NCBI GenBank assembly: GCA_947307255.1
Contig: CAMZIO010000016.1
Location: 1-38,879 of the forward strand
Source: an uncultured Clostridia bacterium
Lineage (GTDB): Bacteria > Bacillota > Clostridia > Oscillospirales > Oscillospiraceae
DNA length: 38,879 nt
Direction of reading: 5' to 3'
How positions within the stretch are numbered: the first letter of the stretch is position 1; each line of letters begins with the position of its first letter. Below, in pieces: positions 7,103 through 14,407 of this stretch. Under the pieces are notes generated by a model, which saw only the letters and a list, made by a program, of their open reading frames with translations, ran no database searches and was not told the origin of the DNA. A program made the position numbers and the translations under genes.

Positions 7103-9499
7103 ATGTTTGACCATTCAAAACTTGCAGATGCGCTTGTAGCGTATAAGCAGAACTTCGTCGCAAAGCAATGGGGCGAAGAAAAATATAAATGGGAAGCCGT
7201 GAAGTGGTTTCAGGACAATTGGGATGTGAATGCATCCGATTTTGCTGAAATGCTGAGTCGTTCCTTGGATAAGACGTTCAATCTGCTGGCCTCCAACAAC
7301 AACTTCCCGAAAGGTATGATCGTCGGGTTCGCAAAAGCCGCTCCCGAAGAGGTCCGGGCAATGTTCATCGCTCTGTTTGATGAGAGCAAGGATGTATTTG
7401 AACGAATGGATGCCTTCAAGACACAGTCATCTGTTCTCTTGGAGAAATACGGTAATGGAGCCGCTCAGCACTACCAGTACGAGAACGCTATCAGTACCTA
7501 CCTTTGGCTCCGTTATCCGGACAAGTATTACATCTACAAGTTCGGTGAAGTAAAAACGGTTGCCAGCGAGCTTGAATCTGACTATCGTTTCAAAAAGGGT
7601 GCCTATGCCGATAACATTCGGAACTTCCTGAAGCTCTATGATGAAATCAGTGTGGCCCTCAAAGAGGATACCGAGCTGGTGAACCTATTCCAGTCACAGT
7701 TGAGCGATACTTGCTATCCAGATCCGGAACTGAAGACGCTAACTATCGACATCGGTTTCTACATCAGCAGGTATTACTCGCAGAAAGATGCAGTTGCTCA
7801 GGCCGATGCCGAGTGGTTCCCGGCCACTTATTCACCGGGATTCTCCGTCGATGATTGGGTAAAACTTCTCAATGACTCGGAGGTCTTTACCACTGGCAGC
7901 CTTGAAATCATGAAACGCATGAAAGATTATGGAGGTCAGGCCACCTGCACTCAGCTTGCCGTTAAATATGGTGAATCAAAGAACTTCTATAATGCTGGCT
8001 CGTCTGCACTTGCGAGAAGAATCGCAGATAAGACCGGATGCCCGGTTATGGAGGATGAAACAGATAATTCAAAATGGTGGCCAATCCTCTATGTCGGACG
8101 CTCTGCGACGAAAGAGGAACAGGGGTCTTACATCTGGCGACTTCGTGATGAACTCTCAGCTGCACTGGATAAGGTTGATCTTTCAGGTATTGAACTGTAT
8201 GTTGCAGCTGCTCCCGGTGAGCAGGACCGTGGTTATTGGTGGTTGAATGCCAATCCGAAGATCTGGAGCTTTGCGGACATCGCCGTTGGAGAGGTTCAGT
8301 CCTACACGCTTTACAATGAGAACGGCAACAAGCGTCGCATCTTCCAGAACTTCCTTGATGCGAAAGCTGGCGACATGATCATTGGATACGAATCCAATCC
8401 GGTAAAGCAGATTGTTGCCATCGGTCGTGTTAGCGCAGAACAGGACGGTGAGAAGCTGTTCTTTGAAAAGGTCGAAGGCCTGACTTCACCGATTGATTAT
8501 GCCACATTGAAGGGGTGCCCGGAACTTGAACGTATGGAGTATTTCCAGAATCCGCAGGGCAGCTTGTTCAAGCTCACCAGAGGAGAATACGACTTCATTC
8601 TCGATATGATCCGTGAGGAGAATCCGGTCGCTACGGAAGCCTCCATCGATGCTTACACAAAGAGTGACTTCCTCGATGAAGTCTATATGACCGAAAAACG
8701 CTACGAGAACCTTGTGGCCGTTCTTCACAATAAGAAGAACATCATTCTGCAGGGTGCTCCCGGTGTTGGTAAGACTTTCGCCGCAAGACGTCTGGCATGG
8801 TCCATGATGGGTGAAAAGGATGATAGCCGCATTGAGTTCGTTCAGTTCCATCAGAACTATTCCTATGAAGACTTCATGATGGGGTATAAGCCGGTCGAGG
8901 ATGGATTTGAGCTGAAGTACGGCATTTTCTATCGTTTCTGCCAGAAGGCTGCAAACCAGCCGGACAAGGAGTTCTTCTTTATCATCGATGAAATCAACCG
9001 TGGCAACATGAGTAAAATCTTCGGTGAGCTGTTGATGCTGATCGAAAAGGACTACAGAGGTACAAAAGCGACTCTCGCTTATAACGGGCTCTCATTCTCC
9101 GTCCCGAAGAACCTCTATATCATTGGCATGATGAACACGGCAGACCGCAGCCTCGCCATGATCGACTATGCGCTTCGTCGCCGCTTCAGCTTCTTTGAGG
9201 TGGAACCGGGCTTCGATTCCGAGGGCTTCATCCATTACCAGAACAGCTTGAACAACGAGACACTGAACGAACTTGTTAATAAGGTGAAAGACCTTAACCG
9301 TGAAATCTCCCTTGACAAGTCGCTGGGTAAGGGCTTCTGCATCGGCCACAGCTATTTCTGTGGCAGAGATGTTTGCACCGAAGAGTGGCTGCACTCCATC
9401 GTTGACTACGACATTCTTCCGATGCTCAGTGAATACTGGTTCGACGACGCCAACAAGCTCCAGCGGTGGGAGAACATTCTGCAAGGTGTGTTTCAATGA
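7103..9499 (+). CDS. mcrB: McrB-type AAA+ GTPase with EVE domain
   Basis: A 798-residue subunit of a modification-dependent restriction system. Residues ~1-230 are an unassigned N-terminal part. Residues ~378-510 form an EVE (PUA/YTH-like) domain, starting YWWLNANPKIWSF and including GDMIIGYESNPVKQIVAIGRV; such domains read modified bases. The McrB motor follows: Walker A GAPGVGKT (551-558), Walker B IIDEINRGNMSK (D629-E630) and the McrB signature MNTADRS (677-683), then ALRRRF. It hydrolyses GTP to drive translocation with McrC. It overlaps mcrC at ATGA. The EVE domain replaces or supplements the DUF3578 reader of E. coli McrB. The GAGGTGG ribosome site lies close to ATG 7103. Confidence 0.93.
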   Translation: MFDHSKLADALVAYKQNFVAKQWGEEKYKWEAVKWFQDNWDVNASDFAEMLSRSLDKTFNLLASNNNFPKGMIVGFAKAAPEEVRAMFIALFDESKDVFERMDAFKTQSSVLLEKYGNGAAQHYQYENAISTYLWLRYPDKYYIYKFGEVKTVASELESDYRFKKGAYADNIRNFLKLYDEISVALKEDTELVNLFQSQLSDTCYPDPELKTLTIDIGFYISRYYSQKDAVAQADAEWFPATYSPGFSVDDWVKLLNDSEVFTTGSLEIMKRMKDYGGQATCTQLAVKYGESKNFYNAGSSALARRIADKTGCPVMEDETDNSKWWPILYVGRSATKEEQGSYIWRLRDELSAALDKVDLSGIELYVAAAPGEQDRGYWWLNANPKIWSFADIAVGEVQSYTLYNENGNKRRIFQNFLDAKAGDMIIGYESNPVKQIVAIGRVSAEQDGEKLFFEKVEGLTSPIDYATLKGCPELERMEYFQNPQGSLFKLTRGEYDFILDMIREENPVATEASIDAYTKSDFLDEVYMTEKRYENLVAVLHNKKNIILQGAPGVGKTFAARRLAWSMMGEKDDSRIEFVQFHQNYSYEDFMMGYKPVEDGFELKYGIFYRFCQKAANQPDKEFFFIIDEINRGNMSKIFGELLMLIEKDYRGTKATLAYNGLSFSVPKNLYIIGMMNTADRSLAMIDYALRRRFSFFEVEPGFDSEGFIHYQNSLNNETLNELVNKVKDLNREISLDKSLGKGFCIGHSYFCGRDVCTEEWLHSIVDYDILPMLSEYWFDDANKLQRWENILQGVFQ

Positions 9500-10548
9500 T
9501 TAAGGATAAGAGCATCTTCATAAAAAACATATACTATATGCTTTCGTATGCCTTCACGACGCTGAATCAAGGCGGTTATGAGGATGTTGCTACCGAGGAG
9601 TTCGAGAACATGCATAACCTCTTCGCTGCGATTCTGGCGAAGGGCATCAGCAGACAGTTGAAACAGGGGCTGTACCGTGAGTATTTAAACCGCAAAGAGG
9701 ATGTTGCTGTAGTCCGGGGCAAGATCGATATGCCGGGGACCATTCAGAACCGCCTTGCCAGAAAGCGGGTGCTGACCTGTGAGTACGATGAGCTTTCCGA
9801 GAACAATCTCCTGAATCAGATACTGAAAACGACCGTTATGCTTCTGCTCCGGCACACGAGAGTGGATCAGGAGTACAAAAGCGATTTGAAAAAGGAAATG
9901 CTGTTCTTCTCAAATGTTGACACAATCGATCCTACCACGATCCGCTGGTCGGCCATTCGGTTCCAGAGGAACAACAATACCTATCGTATGCTCATCAGCC
10001 TGTGCCAGCTCATTCTGGAAGGAATGCTTCTGACCACAGACTCCGGAGAATACAAGCTGGCCTCCTTTGTGGATGAACAGCGTATGAATCGTCTGTACGA
10101 GAAATTCATCCTCGAATACTACGCCAAGGAGTGTCCGCAGGTGACAGCGACGGCTTCGCAGATCCCGTGGGCTTTGGATGATGGTATTGGGACAATGCTG
10201 CCGGTAATGCAGAGCGACATCATGCTCACCAGAGGCAGCGAGGTGCTAATCATCGACGCCAAGTATTACACGCATACCACGCAGACTCAGTACGATGTCC
10301 ACACGCTCCATTCCGGTAATCTGTATCAGATCTTTACCTACGTCAAGAACAAGGATACGGAGTTCGGGGACCAGCCCCACAAGGTTTCCGGCATGCTCCT
10401 TTATGCGGCAACAGACGAAGCGATCCAGCCGGATAACAGCTACCAGATGAGCGGCAACAAGATCAGCGTGAAGACACTTGATTTGAACAGGGATTTCTCA
10501 GAGATAGCAGCACAGCTGAATGCGATAGTCACAGAACACTTTTCATAA
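9496..10548 (+). CDS. mcrC: McrC nuclease subunit
   Basis: A 350-residue protein starting in the ATGA overlap with mcrB (ATG 9496); the longer ORF start lies inside mcrB. The N-terminal part has the McrC pattern (NIYYMLSYAF, YDELSENNLLNQILK) and the C-terminal part has a PD-(D/E)xK nuclease core with D241 (QSDIML) and D254-A-K256 (LIIDAKYY). It is the DNA-cleaving partner that stimulates the McrB GTPase. The overlap shows obligate co-translation. Residues needed for activity appear intact. Confidence 0.93.
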   Translation: MIKDKSIFIKNIYYMLSYAFTTLNQGGYEDVATEEFENMHNLFAAILAKGISRQLKQGLYREYLNRKEDVAVVRGKIDMPGTIQNRLARKRVLTCEYDELSENNLLNQILKTTVMLLLRHTRVDQEYKSDLKKEMLFFSNVDTIDPTTIRWSAIRFQRNNNTYRMLISLCQLILEGMLLTTDSGEYKLASFVDEQRMNRLYEKFILEYYAKECPQVTATASQIPWALDDGIGTMLPVMQSDIMLTRGSEVLIIDAKYYTHTTQTQYDVHTLHSGNLYQIFTYVKNKDTEFGDQPHKVSGMLLYAATDEAIQPDNSYQMSGNKISVKTLDLNRDFSEIAAQLNAIVTEHFS

Positions 10549-10566
10549 GAAACGAGGCGACAGTTC

Positions 10567-11037
10567 TTGCTTGATGTCTATACCGTGTCCTTCTTCGGCC
10601 ACCGTCAGGTTGACCGCTTCTTTGAAACTGAAGAAAAGGTCACTGAGCTGGTAAGGAAGCTCATCACAGAAAAAGAATATGTGGAGTTCCTGATTGGACG
10701 GGACGGCGAGTTTGATCAGATTGTAGCATCGACAGTTAGACGGGCAAAGCGTGACATCCGGGACGACAATTGCGAACTCATCTGGGTGCTGGCATACCCG
10801 AAAGCCGAATATGCAAATAACGCAGACTCCTTTGACGAGTACTACGACAGCGTTGAGATCTGTGACGAAGCCGCTCGGAGCCACCCGAAAGCTGCAATCC
10901 AAATCCGAAACCGGAGTATGGTGGACCGGTCAAATCTGGTAGTGTGCTATGTTGAGCATGAAACCGGCGGTGCTTTTCAGACAAAGACCTACGCTGAGAA
11001 AAGCGGCAAGGACGTAATCAACCTCGCTGCCGACTAA
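10567..11037 (+). CDS. SLOG-domain protein (YspA/DUF1273-like)
   Basis: A 156-residue protein read from TTG 10567, seven bases after GAGGCG; no in-frame ATG exists near the start. It has the small Rossmann-like SLOG pattern: SFFGHR at the start, LIGRDGEFDQIVASTVRRAK, and a C-terminal VVCYVEHETGGAFQT. The SLOG superfamily binds nucleotides or sugar-nucleotide ligands and is frequent in phage-defence operons as a sensor. It sits 18 bases after mcrC and before a terminator, so it is the last gene of the island. A role in sensing a nucleotide signal for McrBC is inference. Confidence 0.8.
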   Translation: MLDVYTVSFFGHRQVDRFFETEEKVTELVRKLITEKEYVEFLIGRDGEFDQIVASTVRRAKRDIRDDNCELIWVLAYPKAEYANNADSFDEYYDSVEICDEAARSHPKAAIQIRNRSMVDRSNLVVCYVEHETGGAFQTKTYAEKSGKDVINLAAD

Positions 11038-11200
11038 ACCTTTTAATTATTCCACACTTTTTAATTATTTCTCCGGCAGCCGGTTTTGAAGGGTAAGTTT
11101 CAAAGGCCACAGAACCGGCCAGCAACAATCGAATAAACAGAAAAAGGTCTTCCGAAGCTCTGCTGTAAAACACAGCGGAACCTCGAAAGCCCTTTATTTC

Positions 11201-11239
11201 AAGCCTTTTTCAGCACTTATGTGCCGGAGAAGGCTTTTT
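11201..11239 (+). terminator. Terminator at the end of the defence island
   Basis: AAGCCTT at 11201-11207 pairs with AAGGCTT near 11230-11236, with TTC/GGA and CAC/GTG pairs inside, followed by TTTTTC. It ends the operon. The 163 bases between the SLOG gene and this hairpin hold no gene I can support, only a small GCTGT/ACAGC hairpin near 11160. Confidence 0.6.
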
Positions 11240-11259
11240 CTGTTTGTATCAAAGACAGC

Positions 11260-11991
11260 GTTTTTATAGAGCCGTTCTTCGGCTCCGGTGCCGTTTTCTT
11301 TGAGAAAAGCCGCGCCCCTATTGAGACAATCAACGACCTCGACGGTGAGATCGTCAATCTATTCTGCGTAATCCGCGATCGGCCGGAGGAGCTGGCTGCA
11401 GCCATTGCCATGACGCCGTATAGCCGACAGGAATATGATGGGGCATGGGAAATTTTAAAGCGTGGGGATATAGACAGTCTGAATCGTATGGAACGTGCAA
11501 GGCTTACGTTGTTGCGATACTGGCAAACCTATGGCAGCAGTGGCCGACGTAAGAGTGGCTGGAAAAATGACGTGGCCGGGCGGGAGGCTGCCTATGCGCT
11601 GCGCTACTGGAATGCACTGCCGGATTGGGTCATGGACGCAGCGTGCCGGCTAAAGGAGGCGCAGATTGAGCAACTGCCTGCGCTGGAGCTGATCCGGCGC
11701 TTCCGCTCATCCGACGTGCTGATTTACGCGGATCCGCCATATTTGCTCTCCACGCGCACAGGGCCGCAGTACCAACAGGAAATGCGTGATAATGAACACG
11801 AAGATCTACTTCGGACGCTGATGGAACATCCGGGGCCAGTGATGTTGTCCTGCTACGATAATCCACTCTACGACTCCATGCTCTCCGGTTCCTGGGAGAA
11901 ATATCAACATCCGGCGCAGGCGGCAAACGGCGCACATCGCATTGAAACGCTTTGGATCAACTTCGATGTGCAACTGAGGATCGAAATATGA
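11260..11991 (+). pseudogene. 5'-truncated Dam-like DNA adenine methyltransferase
   Basis: From FIEPFFGSGAVFFEK (motif I) to the stop the frame is intact, with the D12-class catalytic motif YADPPY and phage/ICE-type Dam features. The usual first 20-30 residues (motif X with the K-W/K-Y-x-G stretch before motif I) are absent. In their place is the terminator of the defence island, and the only upstream start (GTG 11221) lies inside that terminator. The junction lies at about 11240-11262. The C-terminus overlaps the next gene at ATGA. It is probably non-functional, since motif X helps bind SAM. This is the clearest right boundary of the island. Confidence 0.8.
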
Positions 11992-11999
11992 AAGCAGAC
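11973..11999 (+). repeat. 27-bp exact direct repeat, left copy
   Basis: It begins ACTGAGGATCGAAATATG and runs across the stop of the dam remnant and the first codons of the next gene. The same 27 bases recur at 14337-14363. Confidence 0.9.
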
Positions 12000-12182
12000 A
12001 AACCGAGCGGCGATCCGCCGGTGGGCGACTACGGCGAGAGCGATTTCCTGCAAGCCGTCCGCGGCAAACGCCCGGCGGACGTGTGGGCGGTCATGGATGA
12101 GCTAATGGACACGTTGGCCGTTGTCAACCATCGCGTCTACGATGGCGTTATGCGGCAAATAAGGAGCAGGGAGAGGGGTTAG
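11988..12182 (+). CDS. Small hypothetical protein coupled to the dam remnant
   Basis: A 64-residue protein (MKADKPSGDPPVGDYGESDFLQAVRG...). Its ATG overlaps the dam stop at ATGA, with TGAGGA upstream. It is helical and charged (ADVWAVMDELMDTLAVVNHRVYDGVMRQI), with no assignable family. It ends just before a good terminator. The start of this gene lies in the 27-bp repeat, so its 5' end is duplicated at 14.34 kb. Probably a mobile-element accessory gene. Confidence 0.6.
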   Translation: MKADKPSGDPPVGDYGESDFLQAVRGKRPADVWAVMDELMDTLAVVNHRVYDGVMRQIRSRERG

Positions 12183-12199
12183 CCTCTCCCTGCCTTTTT
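12166..12199 (+). terminator. Terminator, probably bidirectional
   Basis: GCAGGGAGAGG (166-176 of this kilobase) pairs with CCTCTCCCTGC (183-193), followed by CTTTTT. It ends the small + strand gene and also lies downstream of the minus-strand operon. The right half-stem and the following bases recur at ~13258, where the left half-stem is missing. Confidence 0.8.
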
Positions 12200-12325
12200 A
12201 CTCGTCAAAGCTATGATACTCTCCAACCATTTCCGCAATGTTTTCGAGATCTTGGAGGATCGCTGTTAGCTTTGCCTCGTCCACGATCCCAAGGGTAGAC
12301 CCGGAGGCGTCGAACTGCACAGGTC
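12198..12325 (-). pseudogene. Truncated duplicate of the 64-residue small gene
   Basis: The C-terminal ~42 codons ([38 protein letters not shown]) match the intact gene at 13281-13475 (LDTAGDTVGIVGEAQLKDILQQLENIADAVGEYHSFDE) along their length. The N-terminal MSNYILAQ part is gone; the DUF4314 gene runs into it in another frame. It is therefore a decayed copy fused to its upstream neighbour by deletion. Confidence 0.65.
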
Positions 12326-13039
12326 GGGAAGTCCCTTGGCCAGCTTCGGGATGAAGCGTTCCTGCTCCGTCTTGATGGACCAGCCTGCGAAGTTCCAAAG
12401 ATGGACGTACATCTCGCCGTCGTCGATCTTGATCGCCTGCTGCTCAAAGCCCTCGCCCCAGCCGTCAGACGCTTGTCCGGAGATGTACTCTTTGAGAGTA
12501 TCCAGCTCCGTGGGCGAGAGTTGCCCATATACTTGACACTCCGCCACACCCCAGAGCTGTCCATCCCGGTTTTCTGCGGTAAACACGACGGAACGGACCT
12601 TGTCGTTGATGCTGTCCGGTTCGTGGTACCAGCGCATGATGCCTCGCTCCGCTTCCTCCGGCATACGATATTTGGTCAGTGCCACGAGGATCGCGTCCTC
12701 GTGTCCGGTGAGCGCGCGTCCATCCAGCTCTTCTGTCAGCTCATCGTCCAGATCGCCGTACTCATTATATCCGATGACGTCGGCGGTCAGGGGCATATAC
12801 AGCTTGAGCGTGGTCAATGCAGGAGGCAGAACCGTGAAGCTGTCCCGCCCTATGACTACGCCCAGATTTCTTCCGCTGTCCCATTTCACATGAAAGGCGC
12901 CGGTATCGTCGATGTGATCCAGCGTCCCCATGCTGCCGGGCTCCAGCGGATGCGGATCATCCGCGCCCATTTCCCGGAGCCGGATGCGGGAGCCCGCGGG
13001 ATACTGCTCCCTTAGAAATTCCAGCCATTCTCGCTCCAT
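12266..13039 (-). CDS. DUF4314-containing ICE protein, C-terminus altered
   Basis: A 257-residue protein. Residues ~15-75 ([25 protein letters not shown], then [19 protein letters not shown]) match DUF4314, a small beta domain typical of Clostridia conjugative elements. The central part (~80-235) is a DUF6329-like accessory region common in such proteins. The last ~20 residues ([20 protein letters not shown]) are read out of frame from the truncated small-gene copy, so the natural C-terminus has probably been replaced. The ATG overlaps the stop of a preceding fragment (TAATG). Function unknown; mobile-element context. Confidence 0.7.
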   Translation of the reverse strand: MEREWLEFLREQYPAGSRIRLREMGADDPHPLEPGSMGTLDHIDDTGAFHVKWDSGRNLGVVIGRDSFTVLPPALTTLKLYMPLTADVIGYNEYGDLDDELTEELDGRALTGHEDAILVALTKYRMPEEAERGIMRWYHEPDSINDKVRSVVFTAENRDGQLWGVAECQVYGQLSPTELDTLKEYISGQASDGWGEGFEQQAIKIDDGEMYVHLWNFAGWSIKTEQERFIPKLAKGLPDLCSSTPPGLPLGSWTRQS

Positions 13040-13197
13040 TACATTCCCTCCATTTCCATCGCCGAGTGCGGCGAATCATAGTCTTTCAGCTCTTTTGGAT
13101 TCTCTTCGCCGTAAAGGTCGTACAGTGCATCGTCTGCGGCTTTTCGCACCTGTGGATCATCGGTCAATGTCTCATACCGAAAACCGGATGTGGCGTG
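13039..13197 (-). pseudogene. C-terminal fragment of an ICE protein
   Basis: About 52 codons remain in frame (YETLTDDPQVRKAADDALYD, then [24 protein letters not shown]) up to TAA at 13039-13041. This resembles the tail of the large accessory proteins of Clostridia conjugative elements. Upstream the frame is cut where a duplicated segment (13200-13257) begins, so no start codon or N-terminus is left. It is a deletion remnant. Confidence 0.5.
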
Positions 13198-13199
13198 AT

Positions 13200-13257
13200 A
13201 TCTGCGCCAAAATATAATTACTCATTTTTCCCCTCCTGGGTTGCAATCGCCTTTTTG
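13200..13257. repeat. 58-bp near-exact copy of 13450-13507
   Basis: The two segments differ at only a few positions. Each contains the end of the 152-residue gene (KKAIAT..EG.NE), the ribosome site and the MSNYILAQI start of the small gene. Here the copy runs straight into the C-terminal fragment at 13197, marking a rearrangement joint. Confidence 0.8.
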
Positions 13258-13387
13258 GGGTTAGCCTCTCCCTGCTTTTTTTACTCGTCAAAGCTATGAT
13301 ACTCTCCAACCGCATCCGCGATATTTTCGAGTTGCTGTAAAATATCTTTTAGCTGTGCCTCTCCAACTATTCCAACGGTATCGCCCG
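13258..13387. repeat. Copy of 12177-12303 (3' half of the small gene plus its downstream half-terminator)
   Basis: Both begin GGTTAGCCTCTCCCTGC followed by a T-run and the HSFDE-stop end of the small gene. Identity is near-complete for the first ~55 bases and lower over the coding part. Only the 12177 copy keeps both arms of the terminator. Confidence 0.7.
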
Positions 13388-13475
13388 CAGTGTCAAGCTG
13401 GATTTTTGCGTTTCGCGCAAGGTCTGCGATGTAGTCGGCCTTTGAAGCTATCTGTGCCAAAATATAATTACTCAT
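13281..13475 (-). CDS. Small ICE hypothetical protein (intact copy)
   Basis: A 64-residue helical protein starting MSNYILAQIASKADYIADLA and ending VGEYHSFDE. The ATG (13473-13475) overlaps the previous gene's stop by 8 bases, with a GAGGGGG ribosome site. Two helical segments suggest a small oligomeric or coiled-coil protein. A truncated paralogue lies at 12198-12325. No family is recognised beyond mobile-element association. Confidence 0.7.
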   Translation of the reverse strand: MSNYILAQIASKADYIADLARNAKIQLDTAGDTVGIVGEAQLKDILQQLENIADAVGEYHSFDE

Positions 13476-13507
13476 TTTCCCCCTCCTTGGTTGCAATCGC
13501 CTTTTTG
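13450..13507. repeat. 58-bp segment duplicated at 13200-13257 (original copy)
   Basis: This copy sits at the natural junction between the intact 152- and 64-residue genes, so it is probably the parent of the 13200 copy. Confidence 0.8.
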
Positions 13508-13926
13508 ATGTACCCCGCAACGGTCTCGCCTTCAGCGTCGGCGTTTGCTTTCAGCCGGTCATATTCCTCTGGCTTGAAAAGCAGCTCAACGCGCTTGAGC
13601 TTTGCGCGGCAGCGCGCTACGCGCTCGACGTTTTTGCTGCGGCTGGTGGCGAGCTCGTCGAGGTCGCTCGCTGTGTATAGCTCTATCCCATCGGGCGCGC
13701 CGTAAGTAAATTTTGCCTCGGCAGCGCTGGTGCAAAGCGGTATCCAGCTATGGCTTTTGTAGATCGCAGGCTTTGCAATCTCTCGATTGATCGTGGTGAT
13801 GTGCTGCCATTTTGCGCTCGGCGTCGCTCCGTAATTCAAATCTTGTGGGAAAAGGAGCTGAGGCTTGCCGTCGATGACAAGCAACGTCGCGTTTGTGCCC
13901 TGACTGACAAAAAGGTTGAATTTCAT
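13468..13926 (-). CDS. ICE-associated hypothetical protein with C-terminal DNA-binding-like tail
   Basis: A 152-residue protein from the ATG at 13924-13926 (AAAGGAG ribosome site); the longer ORF start has no such site. The N-terminal part (MKFNLFVSQGTNATLLVIDGKP) is beta-rich. The basic C-terminal part (SRSKNVERVARCRAKLKRVELLFKPEEYDRLKANADAEGETVAGYIKKAI) looks like the ribbon-helix-helix type tail found on small mobile-element and relaxosome-related proteins. Translationally coupled to the 64-residue gene. Exact role unknown. Confidence 0.7.
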   Translation of the reverse strand: MKFNLFVSQGTNATLLVIDGKPQLLFPQDLNYGATPSAKWQHITTINREIAKPAIYKSHSWIPLCTSAAEAKFTYGAPDGIELYTASDLDELATSRSKNVERVARCRAKLKRVELLFKPEEYDRLKANADAEGETVAGYIKKAIATKEGENE

Positions 13927-13994
13927 TTTATTTTCTCCTTTGCCCTCGTAACCTCCGGGGCGGTGTTGGCGTGTATCAATACTATTGGTGTTGC

Positions 13995-14183
13995 TCAACC
14001 ATCAATCACCTTGTAACTAATCGGGCGAACGTATTCGTCTGTTGGCTTATGCCCTGCGGCGTATAGGGCGCACATTTTCTTGTAAAATTTTTCATGCGTC
14101 ATTGGTTCCGGGTTCTTGCGGATCGGCTTATGATAGTGAGCCGTTTCGATGGTGCCATCGCTCAAAGTCATTTCAATCGTCAT
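13995..14183 (-). CDS. Small ICE hypothetical protein, first gene of the minus-strand operon
   Basis: A 62-residue protein from the ATG at 14181-14183 with AGGAGG directly upstream and a clear promoter at 14214-14241. The sequence (MTIEMTLSDGTIETAHYHKP ... HEKFYKKMCALYAAGHKPTDEYVRPISYKVIDG) has no recognised catalytic motif. Position and length suggest an accessory mobile-element protein. Confidence 0.7.
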   Translation of the reverse strand: MTIEMTLSDGTIETAHYHKPIRKNPEPMTHEKFYKKMCALYAAGHKPTDEYVRPISYKVIDG

Positions 14184-14213
14184 TGTTTTGTCCTCCTTGC
14201 TTTTGTTGTACCC

Positions 14214-14241
14214 ATTGTAGCACATTAGCCGGATAAGTCAA
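14214..14241 (-). promoter_or_regulatory. SigA promoter of the minus-strand ICE operon
   Basis: Reading on the minus strand: TTGACT (14236-14241), a 16-base spacer, extended TGC and TACAAT (14214-14219). Transcription should begin near 14207, ahead of the AGGAGG site. The spacer lies within a degenerate copy of the palindrome at 14258-14275, so it is likely repressed. Confidence 0.75.
14222..14238. promoter_or_regulatory. Degenerate operator overlapping the promoter
   Basis: ACATTAGCCGGATAAGT matches the nearby perfect palindrome apart from one substitution and one missing base. It covers the -35 and the spacer of the minus-strand promoter. Confidence 0.55.
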
Positions 14242-14257
14242 TAGGCAAAGCACACAA

Positions 14258-14275
14258 ACATTATCCGGATAATGT
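14258..14275. promoter_or_regulatory. Perfect 18-bp palindromic operator
   Basis: ACATTATCCGGATAATGT reads the same on both strands. With the second site 36 bases away, it fits cooperative binding by a dimeric repressor. The XRE protein at 15252-15506 is a candidate binder by proximity only. Confidence 0.6.
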
Positions 14276-14336
14276 GTGCATAGTGCACAAATGATGTAAT
14301 GCCACCGTGCGCTTTTTACTTACTGATAGCCCTTCG

Positions 14337-14363
14337 ACTGAGGATCGAAATATGAAAGCAGAC
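14337..14363 (+). repeat. 27-bp exact direct repeat, right copy
   Basis: Identical to 11973-11999. Here it runs into a 9-bp hairpin (AGCAGACGG/CCGTCTGCT) and then the ribosome site of the next gene, so it no longer starts the 64-residue protein seen at the other copy. Confidence 0.9.
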
Positions 14364-14407
14364 GGCCGCATGACCGTCTGCTATTCTTCAGAAAGGAAAA
14401 AATAAAA

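Noticed and set aside
1..11260. Insertion sequence or transposase driving the island
   Set aside because: No transposase motif or terminal inverted repeat pair was seen around the island.
12401..13015. 204-codon + strand frame opposite the DUF4314 gene
   Set aside because: Shadow of the minus-strand gene, which has a domain match and a coupled start.
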